A stretch of DNA of 12,688 bases from an uncultured Eubacteriales bacterium. Lineage in GTDB: Bacteria; Bacillota; Clostridia; Oscillospirales; Oscillospiraceae. The stretch is taken from assembly GCA_900547405.1 (NCBI GenBank), contig URGL01000064.1, forward strand, positions 1 through 12,688, given 5' to 3'. Under the pieces are notes generated by a model. That model was not told the DNA's origin. It saw nothing but the letters and a program-made list of their open reading frames with translations, and did no database searches. Shown here piece after piece: positions 5,849 to 12,630 of this stretch. Numbering within the stretch: position 1 is the stretch's first letter; each line of letters starts with the position of its first letter. Both the position numbers and the translations under genes were made by a program.

Positions 5849-6613
5849 ATGGAACCGATTTTGAACGTAGAAAACCTGACCAAGGTCTTTTCCCGGCAGG
5901 GTCAGGAAGATTTTACCGCCGTCAACGGCATTTCCTTCCAGCTGTTTCCCGGGGAGTGCCTGGCCATCATTGGGGAAAGCGGCAGCGGCAAAACCACCGC
6001 CGTGCATATGATCTCCCGGCTGGCAGACGCTTCCTCCGGGAGAATCACCCTGGGCGGACAGGACATCACCCATTGGAAGGGCCAGAAGCTCCGCAGGGTC
6101 TACAGAACCATGCAGATGGTGTTCCAGACCCCTACGGAGTCCTTTGACCCCCGCCGGACTCTGGGGGACGGCATTGGGGAGAGCCTGCGCAACGCCGGGG
6201 TATCCAAAGGGGAGACCCGGAAAAAAGTGGAGGCCCTGCTGGAACAGTGCGGCCTGAGGGCGGAATTCGCGGACCGCTACCCCCACCAGGTCAGCGGCGG
6301 CCAATGCCAGCGGGCGGCCATTGCCCGGGCCCTGGCCATTGAACCCAGGCTTCTCATCTGCGACGAGGCCACCTCCGCCCTGGACGTGACCGTGCAGAAG
6401 GAAATTCTGGACCTATTGGGCGCCCTTCGGGCCCAGCAGGGCCGGAATCTGTCCATTCTCTTCATCTGCCACGACATTTCCCTGGTCCAGCAGTTTGCCG
6501 ACCGGGTGCTGGTCATGTACCAGGGGAAGATTGTGGAGGAAGGGACCCCGGAAGACGTGATTTGCCATCCCAAAAACGACTATACCAAGCGCCTCATCGA
6601 CAGCATACTGTAA
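5849..6613 (+). CDS. nikE: NikE-type ABC importer ATP-binding protein
   Basis: This 254-residue partner ATPase of the same transporter has Walker A GESGSGKTT (42-50), signature VSGGQCQR (148-155), Walker B LLICDEA (168-174) with TSALDVT, and a switch-region His in FICHDIS. Like its partner it lacks the long C-terminal oligopeptide-type extension. The start codon follows the previous stop by 2 nt, with GGAGG inside the preceding gene as ribosome site. The two ATPases probably form the nucleotide-binding heterodimer. Confidence 0.9.
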   Translation: MEPILNVENLTKVFSRQGQEDFTAVNGISFQLFPGECLAIIGESGSGKTTAVHMISRLADASSGRITLGGQDITHWKGQKLRRVYRTMQMVFQTPTESFDPRRTLGDGIGESLRNAGVSKGETRKKVEALLEQCGLRAEFADRYPHQVSGGQCQRAAIARALAIEPRLLICDEATSALDVTVQKEILDLLGALRAQQGRNLSILFICHDISLVQQFADRVLVMYQGKIVEEGTPEDVICHPKNDYTKRLIDSIL

Positions 6614-6634
6614 AAGAAGAAAGAAGGTATCCCC

Positions 6635-8191
6635 ATGAAAAAAAGATTTGCCCTGATCCTGAGCCTCTGTCTGGCCCTCTCCCTGCTGGCAGCCTGCGGC
6701 AAGGGAGAGACCTCCGGCGCCGCCGCCCCCTCCAAGAAGACCATGGTCATCGGTGACACCACCTTCAACTCCGAAAACTGGGAGGAAACCGTGGACCCCC
6801 ACCGGACCTACAACGGCTGGGCCTGCATCCGCTACGGCATCGGTGAGACCCTGGTACACTATACGGACACCATGGAGTTGGAACCCTGGCTGGCAACAGA
6901 CTGGACCAACGACGGCGACTGCACCTGGACCGTTACCCTCCGGGATGGGGTGAAATTCTCCTCCGGCCGGGATATGGACGGGGCCGCCGTGAAGCAGTGC
7001 CTGGAGCACCTGCTGGAAAACCACGACCGGGCCCCCAGCGACACCAAGATCGTGGATATCCAGGCCCAGGGCCAGGTATTGACCGTCACCACCAGCGAGC
7101 CCAACCCCGCCCTGATGAATTACCTGGGAGACCCCTACGGCTGCATCATCGATGTGGATGCCTCGGATTTTGAAACCGGTATTGTGGCCGGAACCGGCCC
7201 CTATGCCGTCAAGGAGCTGGTCACCGACGACCATCTGTCCCTGGTGCCCAACACATACTACTGGGACGGCACCCCCAAGCTCGACGAGCTGACCATCCGC
7301 ACCCTTAGTAACGGCGACACCCTGTCCGCCGCCCTCCAGGCCGGGGACATTGATGCCGCCTACGGCATGGCCTATGAAGCCTACCCCAACTTTGAAAACG
7401 GCGGCTACCAGTTCTCCTCCATCCAGACCTCCCGCGCCTTCTTCGGCTCCATGAACATGACCAGCCCCGTGATCCAGGATGCCGCCGTCCGCAAGGCCAT
7501 TGCCATGGGCATCAACAAGGAGGGCTTCGTAAAGACCCTCCTGGAGGGCCACGGCCTTGCCGCCAAGGGGGCCTTCCCCGACGGCTTCAGCACCTTCGGC
7601 GGCGAGCATGTAAAGACCGAAACCTATGACCCCGAAGGGGCCAAGGCCCTTCTGGAAAGCGCCGGTTGGGTAGACTCTGACGGCGACGGTATCCGGGAGA
7701 AGGACGGCGTGAGGCTCACCATCCGCTGGCTGACCTACCCCAGCCGCCAGGAGCTGCCCCTGCTGGCCGAATCCGCCCAGGCCTCTTTGAAGGAGATCGG
7801 CATAGACGTGGACATCAACTGCACCGCCAATCGCCGGGAATTCCTGGCGGATATGGGCAGCTGGGACATTTACGCCTCTGCCCTGGTGACGGCCCCCTCC
7901 GGGGACCCCCAGTATTTCTTCACCACCTCCTGCGTCCCCGGCATGAGCTACAACTTCGGTGCCTATGATGACCCGGAGGTCACGGCCCTGATCCAGGACC
8001 TGTCCAAGGAGTTCGACACCGCCAAGCGGGGGGAGATGGCCCTGAAGCTCCAGCAGATGATCCTGGACGACAACGCCTACGTCTTCTGCTCCTTCCTGCA
8101 AATGAACATGATCTCCAAGGAGAATGTGAGAAACTACACCGCCCACGCCTGCGACTACTACCAGGTGACGGCCCAGCTGGATATCGAGTAA
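6635..8191 (+). CDS. nikA: Lipoprotein solute-binding protein, NikA-like (SBP_bac_5 family)
   Basis: The 518-residue precursor starts with MKKRFALILSL and a lipobox LAAC (18-21), so Cys21 should be lipidated and anchor the protein outside the membrane. The mature part follows the family 5 pattern: LEPWLATDW, TVTLRDGVKFSSG, GTGPYAVKEL, YYWDGTPKLD, and a late LDDNAYVFCSFLQMNMISK segment that resembles the equivalent part of E. coli NikA. It captures the substrate and delivers it to the permeases. The family also contains peptide and other binders, so nickel or a nickel chelate is inferred from overall resemblance, gene neighbours and CODH/ACS context. AAGAAGG (6621-6627) is 7 nt before the ATG. 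It is the last gene of the operon, which then terminates. Confidence 0.85.
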   Translation: MKKRFALILSLCLALSLLAACGKGETSGAAAPSKKTMVIGDTTFNSENWEETVDPHRTYNGWACIRYGIGETLVHYTDTMELEPWLATDWTNDGDCTWTVTLRDGVKFSSGRDMDGAAVKQCLEHLLENHDRAPSDTKIVDIQAQGQVLTVTTSEPNPALMNYLGDPYGCIIDVDASDFETGIVAGTGPYAVKELVTDDHLSLVPNTYYWDGTPKLDELTIRTLSNGDTLSAALQAGDIDAAYGMAYEAYPNFENGGYQFSSIQTSRAFFGSMNMTSPVIQDAAVRKAIAMGINKEGFVKTLLEGHGLAAKGAFPDGFSTFGGEHVKTETYDPEGAKALLESAGWVDSDGDGIREKDGVRLTIRWLTYPSRQELPLLAESAQASLKEIGIDVDINCTANRREFLADMGSWDIYASALVTAPSGDPQYFFTTSCVPGMSYNFGAYDDPEVTALIQDLSKEFDTAKRGEMALKLQQMILDDNAYVFCSFLQMNMISKENVRNYTAHACDYYQVTAQLDIE

Positions 8192-8197
8192 GGCTTC

Positions 8198-8229
8198 GGT
8201 GCCGGGGAGAGATCCCCGGCACCCCTTCT
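8198..8229 (+). terminator. Terminator after the importer operon
   Basis: A perfect 11-bp stem GGTGCCGGGGA/TCCCCGGCACC with a GAGA loop (8198-8223) begins 6 nt after the stop codon. The following CCTTCT tract is only modestly U-rich, so termination may be incomplete. Confidence 0.7.
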
Positions 8230-8287
8230 ATATTCAGGCCCCACCCGCCTGAAGGCAAGAAATTTGAGAGATTTCCAAAATTTGTGG

Positions 8288-8316
8288 TTGAATTCTTGCG
8301 CCCAGCGTGATATGAT
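8288..8316 (+). promoter_or_regulatory. Promoter of the cooC-acsD-acsCE operon
   Basis: TTGAAT (8288-8293) and TATGAT (8311-8316) are spaced by 17 nt, with TG one base upstream of the -10 box. This is the best sigma-A-type promoter among the protein-coding units here. It separates the Wood-Ljungdahl genes from the importer operon. Confidence 0.75.
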
Positions 8317-8332
8317 AAGTTTGTATCGATAT

Positions 8333-8347
8333 GGGCGGAGTCCGCCC
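8333..8347 (+). other. Small hairpin in the 5' leader of cooC
   Basis: GGGCGG-agt-CCGCCC lies just after the expected transcription start and about 19 nt before the Shine-Dalgarno. There is no T-run, so it is not a terminator. It could stabilise the mRNA 5' end or be a protein-binding site. Confidence 0.4.
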
Positions 8348-8379
8348 TGTTGACCACAACGTTTCAAAGGAGCGTTTCT

Positions 8380-9150
8380 ATGCCAAATCCTCATACGATT
8401 GCCGTAGCCGGTAAGGGCGGTGTGGGCAAAACCACTACCTGCGGCATGATCATCGAATATCTGTGCAAGCAGAAAAAGGGTCCCGTCCTGGTTGTGGACG
8501 CGGATGCCAACTCCAACCTCAACGAGGTCCTGGGCGTGGAGGCCGATGTCACTCTGGGTCAGATCCGGGAGGAGATGGCCCACGCTGAGCAGACCGGCTC
8601 TATCCCCGCGGGCATGACTAAGGCGGATTACGCCGAAATGCAGTTCAACAACGCCCTCATCGAAGAAGACGACTTCGATATGCTGGTCATGGGCCGGACC
8701 CAGGGCAAGGGCTGCTATTGCTATGTCAACGGCGTTCTGAAAACCCAGGTGGACAAATACGCCAAGAATTACGCCTACGTGGTCATGGACAACGAGGCGG
8801 GCCTGGAGCACGTGGCCAGAGGCACCCTGCCCCATGTAGACACCATGCTGCTCATCTCCGACTGCTCCCGCCGGGGCATTCAGGCGGTGGCCCGGATTGC
8901 CGAGATGATCGACGAAATGGGCCTCAATCCCGGCCAGATGGGCCTCATTGTCAACCGGGCTCCCGGCGGCGTTCTGGAAGCCGGAGTGAAGGAAGAGATC
9001 GACAGGCACGGCCTGAAGCTTCTGGGTGTCCTGCCCCAGGACGACGGCGTTTACCGCTGCGACTGCAACGGCGAGCCCTCTGCCCTGCTGCCGGAGTCCT
9101 CGCCCATGAAAAAGGCCCTGTATGACCTCATGAAAGAGCTGAAAATCTGA
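8380..9150 (+). CDS. cooC: CooC/AcsF-type nickel-insertion ATPase for CODH/ACS
   Basis: This 256-residue MinD/SIMIBI-class ATPase has the deviant Walker A GKGGVGKTT (11-19), VVDADANSN (Walker A' region), the metal-binding Cys112-Tyr-Cys114, and the CooC signature MDNEAGLEH (136-144). In CooC1 of Carboxydothermus the CXC pair is also Cys112/Cys114; it bridges a homodimer and binds one nickel. The protein is thought to use ATP to load nickel into carbon monoxide dehydrogenase (CooC) or acetyl-CoA synthase (AcsF). Sequence alone does not separate these two roles. The start at 8380 has AAAGGAG 7 nt upstream; an in-frame ATG at 8350 is rejected because it would precede that site and has none of its own. 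It is the first gene of the acs operon here. Confidence 0.93.
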   Translation: MPNPHTIAVAGKGGVGKTTTCGMIIEYLCKQKKGPVLVVDADANSNLNEVLGVEADVTLGQIREEMAHAEQTGSIPAGMTKADYAEMQFNNALIEEDDFDMLVMGRTQGKGCYCYVNGVLKTQVDKYAKNYAYVVMDNEAGLEHVARGTLPHVDTMLLISDCSRRGIQAVARIAEMIDEMGLNPGQMGLIVNRAPGGVLEAGVKEEIDRHGLKLLGVLPQDDGVYRCDCNGEPSALLPESSPMKKALYDLMKELKI

Positions 9151-9153
9151 AGA

Positions 9154-9230
9154 CCCGGAATGACCGGGGGATTGTGACCGGAGGAAATCCCTTCGGGACC
9201 ACACCAGTCTGCGGACTGGCTCGCAATGAC
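9154..9230. repeat. MITE-like intergenic repeat between cooC and acsD
   Basis: The interval holds an array of small inverted repeats: CCCGG/CCGGG (9154-9168), TCCC-ttc-GGGA (9188-9198) and CCAGTC-tgcg-GACTGG (9204-9219). Its outer parts resemble each other in inverted orientation (GGGATTGTGACC on the left, CTCGCAATGAC on the right). Read on the minus strand it begins GTCATTGCGAG and runs toward CACAATCC, which is the layout of a widespread non-coding bacterial repeat usually found in gene gaps. No ORF is present. It separates two genes that are otherwise expected to be co-transcribed. Confidence 0.6.
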
Positions 9231-9251
9231 AAAAACCGGATAAACGAGGCA

Positions 9252-9263
9252 AGGCAATTGCCT
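9252..9263. other. 12-bp perfect palindrome upstream of acsD
   Basis: AGGCAATTGCCT is self-complementary and is extended by a GAGGCA/TGCCTC pairing (9246-9264). It lies about 40 nt before the acsD start codon. It could be an operator or an RNA hairpin; no partner copy at another promoter was seen. Confidence 0.3.
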
Positions 9264-9301
9264 CTTCTATCAATATACATTCAAACAAGGGGGATATTCT
9301 A

Positions 9302-10243
9302 ATGTCTTTCGAACCTAAGAAGCAGCCCTACAGCGGCAAGATCAATGCCGTGACCCTGGGCACCGGCGACAAGGCAATTGTCATCGGCGGCCAGAACGTG
9401 CTGCCCTTCTACACCTTCGACGCGCCCATTGAAAACGCGCCGAAGATCGGTGTCGAAATCTCCGACCTGGCAAGCGAGTGGACTGCGCCTGCCCTGAAGG
9501 AGTTCTATGCCGGCTGCACCACCATGGCTGACTACGCCAAGAAGGCCGAGACCATGGAGGGCGCTGATTTCCTGTGCCTGCACTTCGAGTCTGCCGATCC
9601 CAACGGTGCCAACCGCTCCGTTGCCGACTGCGTAGCCGACGCCAAGGCCGTGGCCGATGCCGTGGCCATGCCCATCGTCATCATGGGCTGCAAGAACATT
9701 GAGAAGGACGGCGAGCTGTTCAGCAAGATCGCCGAAGCGCTCCAGGGCAAGAACATTCTGGTGCTCTCCGCCCGCAGCGAGGACTACAAGACCGTCGGTG
9801 CCTCCGTCGCCCTGGCTTACGGCCAGAAGGTTGGCGCTGAGACCGCTGACGACATCAACCTGGCCAAGCAGCTGAACATCATGCTGAAGGGCCTGACCGT
9901 TTCTCCCGCCTCCATCGTGATGAACGTGGGCACCGCCGCCGTGGGCTACGGCTACGAGTACGTGGCCTCCACTCTGGACCGTGTCCGCCTGGCCGCTCTG
10001 GCTCAGTCCGATGCTGACCTGCAGATGCCCATCATCGCTCCTGTATCCCCCGACACCTGGGGCGTGAAGGAATCCACCGCTTCCGAAGAAGATGAACCCG
10101 CCTGGGGCAATCGGGAAGAGCGCGGCGTTGGCATGGAAGTTGCCACGGCTGCTGCCGACCTGACCGGCGGCGCTGACGCGGTCATTCTGCGCCATCCCGC
10201 CTCTGTCGCCACCATTAAGAAGTTCATCACCGATCTGATGTAA
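9302..10243 (+). CDS. acsD: AcsD, corrinoid iron-sulfur protein small subunit
   Basis: This 313-residue soluble protein matches the small (delta) subunit of the corrinoid iron-sulfur protein (about 320 residues in acetogens). It has the N-terminal region GTGDKAIVIGGQNVLPFYTF, a TIM-barrel body with PIVIMGCKNIEKDGEL and SPASIVMNVGTAAVGYGYEY, and the late WGVKESTASEEDEPAWG and GADAVILRHP segments. It pairs with AcsC; the heterodimer carries the corrinoid that passes a methyl group from methyltetrahydrofolate to acetyl-CoA synthase. AAGGGGGA (9287-9294) is 7 nt before the ATG. Codons such as GCT, GTT and CGT are more frequent than in the importer genes, consistent with high expression. The next gene follows after 20 nt, so the two subunits are coexpressed. 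Confidence 0.95.
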   Translation: MSFEPKKQPYSGKINAVTLGTGDKAIVIGGQNVLPFYTFDAPIENAPKIGVEISDLASEWTAPALKEFYAGCTTMADYAKKAETMEGADFLCLHFESADPNGANRSVADCVADAKAVADAVAMPIVIMGCKNIEKDGELFSKIAEALQGKNILVLSARSEDYKTVGASVALAYGQKVGAETADDINLAKQLNIMLKGLTVSPASIVMNVGTAAVGYGYEYVASTLDRVRLAALAQSDADLQMPIIAPVSPDTWGVKESTASEEDEPAWGNREERGVGMEVATAAADLTGGADAVILRHPASVATIKKFITDLM

Positions 10244-10263
10244 GCGGAAGGAGGATACATACC

Positions 10264-12546
10264 ATGGCTTTGAAAGGTCTAGATATTTTTAAGCTGTCTC
10301 CTAAGAAAAACTGTAAGGAGTGCGGCAGCCCCACCTGTATGGCATTCTGCATGAAGGTGGCCCAGGGCGCCATCGCCATCGATAAGTGCCCCTACTTCTC
10401 TGACGACGCAAAGGCAATGCTCAACGAGCAGACCGCGCCCCCCATGAAGACCATTACCTTCGGTAAGGATCACAAGCTGGGCGGCGAGACCGTTCTGTTC
10501 CGTCACGAGAAGACCCTGGTCAACAAGAACCTGTACTCCGTCCCCGTCTCCACCGCTATGAGCGATGCCGAGGTGGACGCCAAGCTGGCCGCTCTGACCA
10601 AGATCGACTACGAGCGTATCGGCGAGCGGATGTACGTTGAGACCATTTTCGTCCGCAACGAGGGCACCGATGCCGCCGCCTACGCGGCTCTGGCCAAGAA
10701 GGCCGCCGCTGCCGGCCGGGATCTGATCCTGGAGTGCTGGGATGTAGACTGCGCCAAGGCCGCTCTGGCCGAGGTGAAGGACGGCAAGCCCATCCTGGAC
10801 GGCGCTACCCCCGCCAACTGGGAAGCTATGAACGCTGTGGCCAAGGAAGCCGGTGTGGTTCTGGGCGTCTGGGCCGAGACCCTGGCTGACCTCTACGACA
10901 CCGTGAAGAAGCTGGAGGCCGCCGGCAACAAGAACCTGGTTCTGGATGTCACCGGCAAGAATGCCAAGCAGACCCTGGCCAATGCCGTCTTCGTCCGCCG
11001 CACCGCTCTGAAGGACGGCGACCGGAGCTTCGGCTATCCCTCCATCGTGAACCTCTCCAAGATCTGCGGCGGCGATATGCACCTGGAGACCGCTTACGCC
11101 TCCATGTTCACCGAGAAGTACGCCTCCATCATCGTGCTGGACAACATGACCTACGCCCAGGCTCTGCCTCTGTACGGTCTGCGTCAGAACATCTTCACCG
11201 ATCCTCAGAAGCCCATGAAGGTGGAGTCCAAGATCTACCCCCTGAACGGTGCCGACGAGAACAGCCCCTGCGCCCTGACTGTTGACTTCGCTCTGACCTA
11301 CTTCCTGGTTTCCGGCGAGCTGGAGCGCTCCAACGAGCCCGTGAACCTGATCATCACCGATGCCTCCGGTATGTCCGTTCTGACTGCCTGGGCTGCCGGT
11401 AAGTTCTCCTCCACCTCCGTGAAGAAGACCTTCGCGGACCTGGACATTGAGAACAAGATCAAGAACCGCACCCTGATCATCCCCGGCAAGGTGGCCGTTA
11501 TGAAGGGCGAGATCGCCGAGAAGCTCCCCGGCTGGAACGTGGTCGTCGGTCCTACCGAGGCCGTTCAGCTGCCCAAGTACATGAAGGATAAGGAATACGA
11601 GGCCGCTGCCAAGGCCGCCGCTGCCGAGGCTGCCGCCAAGGCCGCTGCCGCTCCCAAGGAAGAGGTCAAGGAGCTGTCCTTCGACGAGCTGCTGGCCACC
11701 AAGGTCCCCGCCATCGAAGTGGTGGACATGGGCGTCCAGTACAAGGGCCACAACCCCGACTCCCAGACCTTCGTGACCATCGGCGAGCGGATCCACTGCA
11801 TCTCCCCCATGATCCGCCGGGCTATGGACGAGCGGGATCCCGCTCCCATCCTGAAGCGTGCCGCCGAGCAGATCGCTGCCGGTGCCACCTACCTGGACGT
11901 GAACATCGGACCTGCCGAGAAGGACGGTCCCGAGCGTATGATGTGGGCTGTCAAGCTGCTGCAGGAGAACTTCAACAACGTGCCTCTGGCTCTGGATACC
12001 GCCAACAAGAAGGCTATCGAGGCCGGTATCAAGGTCTACAACCGGACCAACGGCAAGCCCATCGTCAACTCCGCTGACGCCGGCTCCCGTATCTCCAACA
12101 TCGACCTGGCTGCCGCCAACGACGCCATCTGTATCGCCCTGTGCTCTGCCGACGGCATTGCCAAGGACAACGACGAGCGCATGAAGCACTGCCACAACAT
12201 GCTGGAGCGGGGCATGAGCCTGGGCATGGAAGCCACCGACCTGTGGTTCGATCCTCTGTTCCTGGTTGTCAAGGGCATGCAGGACAAGCAGATGGACGTG
12301 CTGAACGCCATCAAGCTCTTCGCCGACGAGGGCCTGAAGTCCACCGGCGGCCTGTCCAACAACTCCAACGGCGCACCCAAGACTCTGCGGCCCATCATGG
12401 ACTCCGCTCTGGTCGCCATGGCTATGATGCAGGGCCTGACCTCCGCCATTGTCAACCCCTGCGACCTGCGGCTGATGGAAACCATCAAGTCCTGCGATAT
12501 CTTCAAGAACCACGTTCTGTACTCCGACTCCTACCTGGAGCTGTAA
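10264..12546 (+). CDS. AcsC-AcsE fusion: CFeSP large subunit joined to methyltetrahydrofolate:corrinoid methyltransferase
   Basis: This 760-residue protein contains two Wood-Ljungdahl enzymes in one uninterrupted frame. Residues 1 to about 440 are a complete AcsC: [4Fe-4S] cysteines 17, 20, 25 and 42 (NCKECGSPTC...CPY), a TIM barrel with RSFGYP and NENSP-type segments, and a C-terminal corrinoid-binding domain (TDASGMSVLTAW, VVGPTEA). Residues 440-502 form a linker with two EAAAK units and an Ala-rich stretch. Residues 503-760 (258 residues, against about 262 for free-standing AcsE) are the pterin-binding methyltransferase: IGERI (506-510), LDTAN (Asp578), VNSAD (Asn602), FDPL (Asp663) and GLSN (Asn699), matching the four pterin-contacting positions of the Moorella enzyme. 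It would both hold the cobalt cofactor and load it with the methyl group. AAGGAGG (10248-10254) is 9 nt upstream. The two are normally encoded by separate genes. Confidence 0.93.
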   Translation: MALKGLDIFKLSPKKNCKECGSPTCMAFCMKVAQGAIAIDKCPYFSDDAKAMLNEQTAPPMKTITFGKDHKLGGETVLFRHEKTLVNKNLYSVPVSTAMSDAEVDAKLAALTKIDYERIGERMYVETIFVRNEGTDAAAYAALAKKAAAAGRDLILECWDVDCAKAALAEVKDGKPILDGATPANWEAMNAVAKEAGVVLGVWAETLADLYDTVKKLEAAGNKNLVLDVTGKNAKQTLANAVFVRRTALKDGDRSFGYPSIVNLSKICGGDMHLETAYASMFTEKYASIIVLDNMTYAQALPLYGLRQNIFTDPQKPMKVESKIYPLNGADENSPCALTVDFALTYFLVSGELERSNEPVNLIITDASGMSVLTAWAAGKFSSTSVKKTFADLDIENKIKNRTLIIPGKVAVMKGEIAEKLPGWNVVVGPTEAVQLPKYMKDKEYEAAAKAAAAEAAAKAAAAPKEEVKELSFDELLATKVPAIEVVDMGVQYKGHNPDSQTFVTIGERIHCISPMIRRAMDERDPAPILKRAAEQIAAGATYLDVNIGPAEKDGPERMMWAVKLLQENFNNVPLALDTANKKAIEAGIKVYNRTNGKPIVNSADAGSRISNIDLAAANDAICIALCSADGIAKDNDERMKHCHNMLERGMSLGMEATDLWFDPLFLVVKGMQDKQMDVLNAIKLFADEGLKSTGGLSNNSNGAPKTLRPIMDSALVAMAMMQGLTSAIVNPCDLRLMETIKSCDIFKNHVLYSDSYLEL

Positions 12547-12568
12547 GGACCAGACGGAGGTTCCGTCA

Positions 12569-12619
12569 CAAACTTTCCCGGCGGGGAGGGGCTCTCCCTC
12601 TCCGCCGGTTTGTATTTTT
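12569..12619 (+). terminator. Intrinsic terminator of the acs operon
   Basis: CCGGCGG (12578-12584) pairs with CCGCCGG (12602-12608), and the stem is extended by ACAAAC/GTTTGT on the outside and partial GAGGGG/CCCTCT pairing inside. TTTGTATTTTT follows. A separate small hairpin GACGGA-ggt-TCCGTC (12553-12567) sits between the stop codon and this terminator. It ends the operon without any acsA or acsB gene. Confidence 0.85.
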
Positions 12620-12630
12620 GATGGCGCTGG

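Noticed and set aside
6413..8146. 577-codon open frame on the minus strand opposite the solute-binding protein gene
   Set aside because: Same low-complexity shadow character, no ribosome site of note, and the + strand product has a signal peptide and family motifs.
8350..8379. Upstream start for cooC giving ten extra residues
   Set aside because: The extra residues (MTTTFQRSVS) are not part of the family, and the only good Shine-Dalgarno (8366-8372) would lie inside them.
8158..9288. 376-codon minus-strand frame covering cooC and the repeat after it
   Set aside because: It reads antisense through cooC, a terminator and a non-coding repeat; no domain features.
10279..12513. 744-codon open frame on the minus strand opposite acsCE
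   Set aside because: Its translation is low-complexity (Gly, Val, Leu, Gln, His-rich) with no domain, and it is exactly antisense to a gene with clear motifs. It arises from the GC-rich codon pattern of the + strand.
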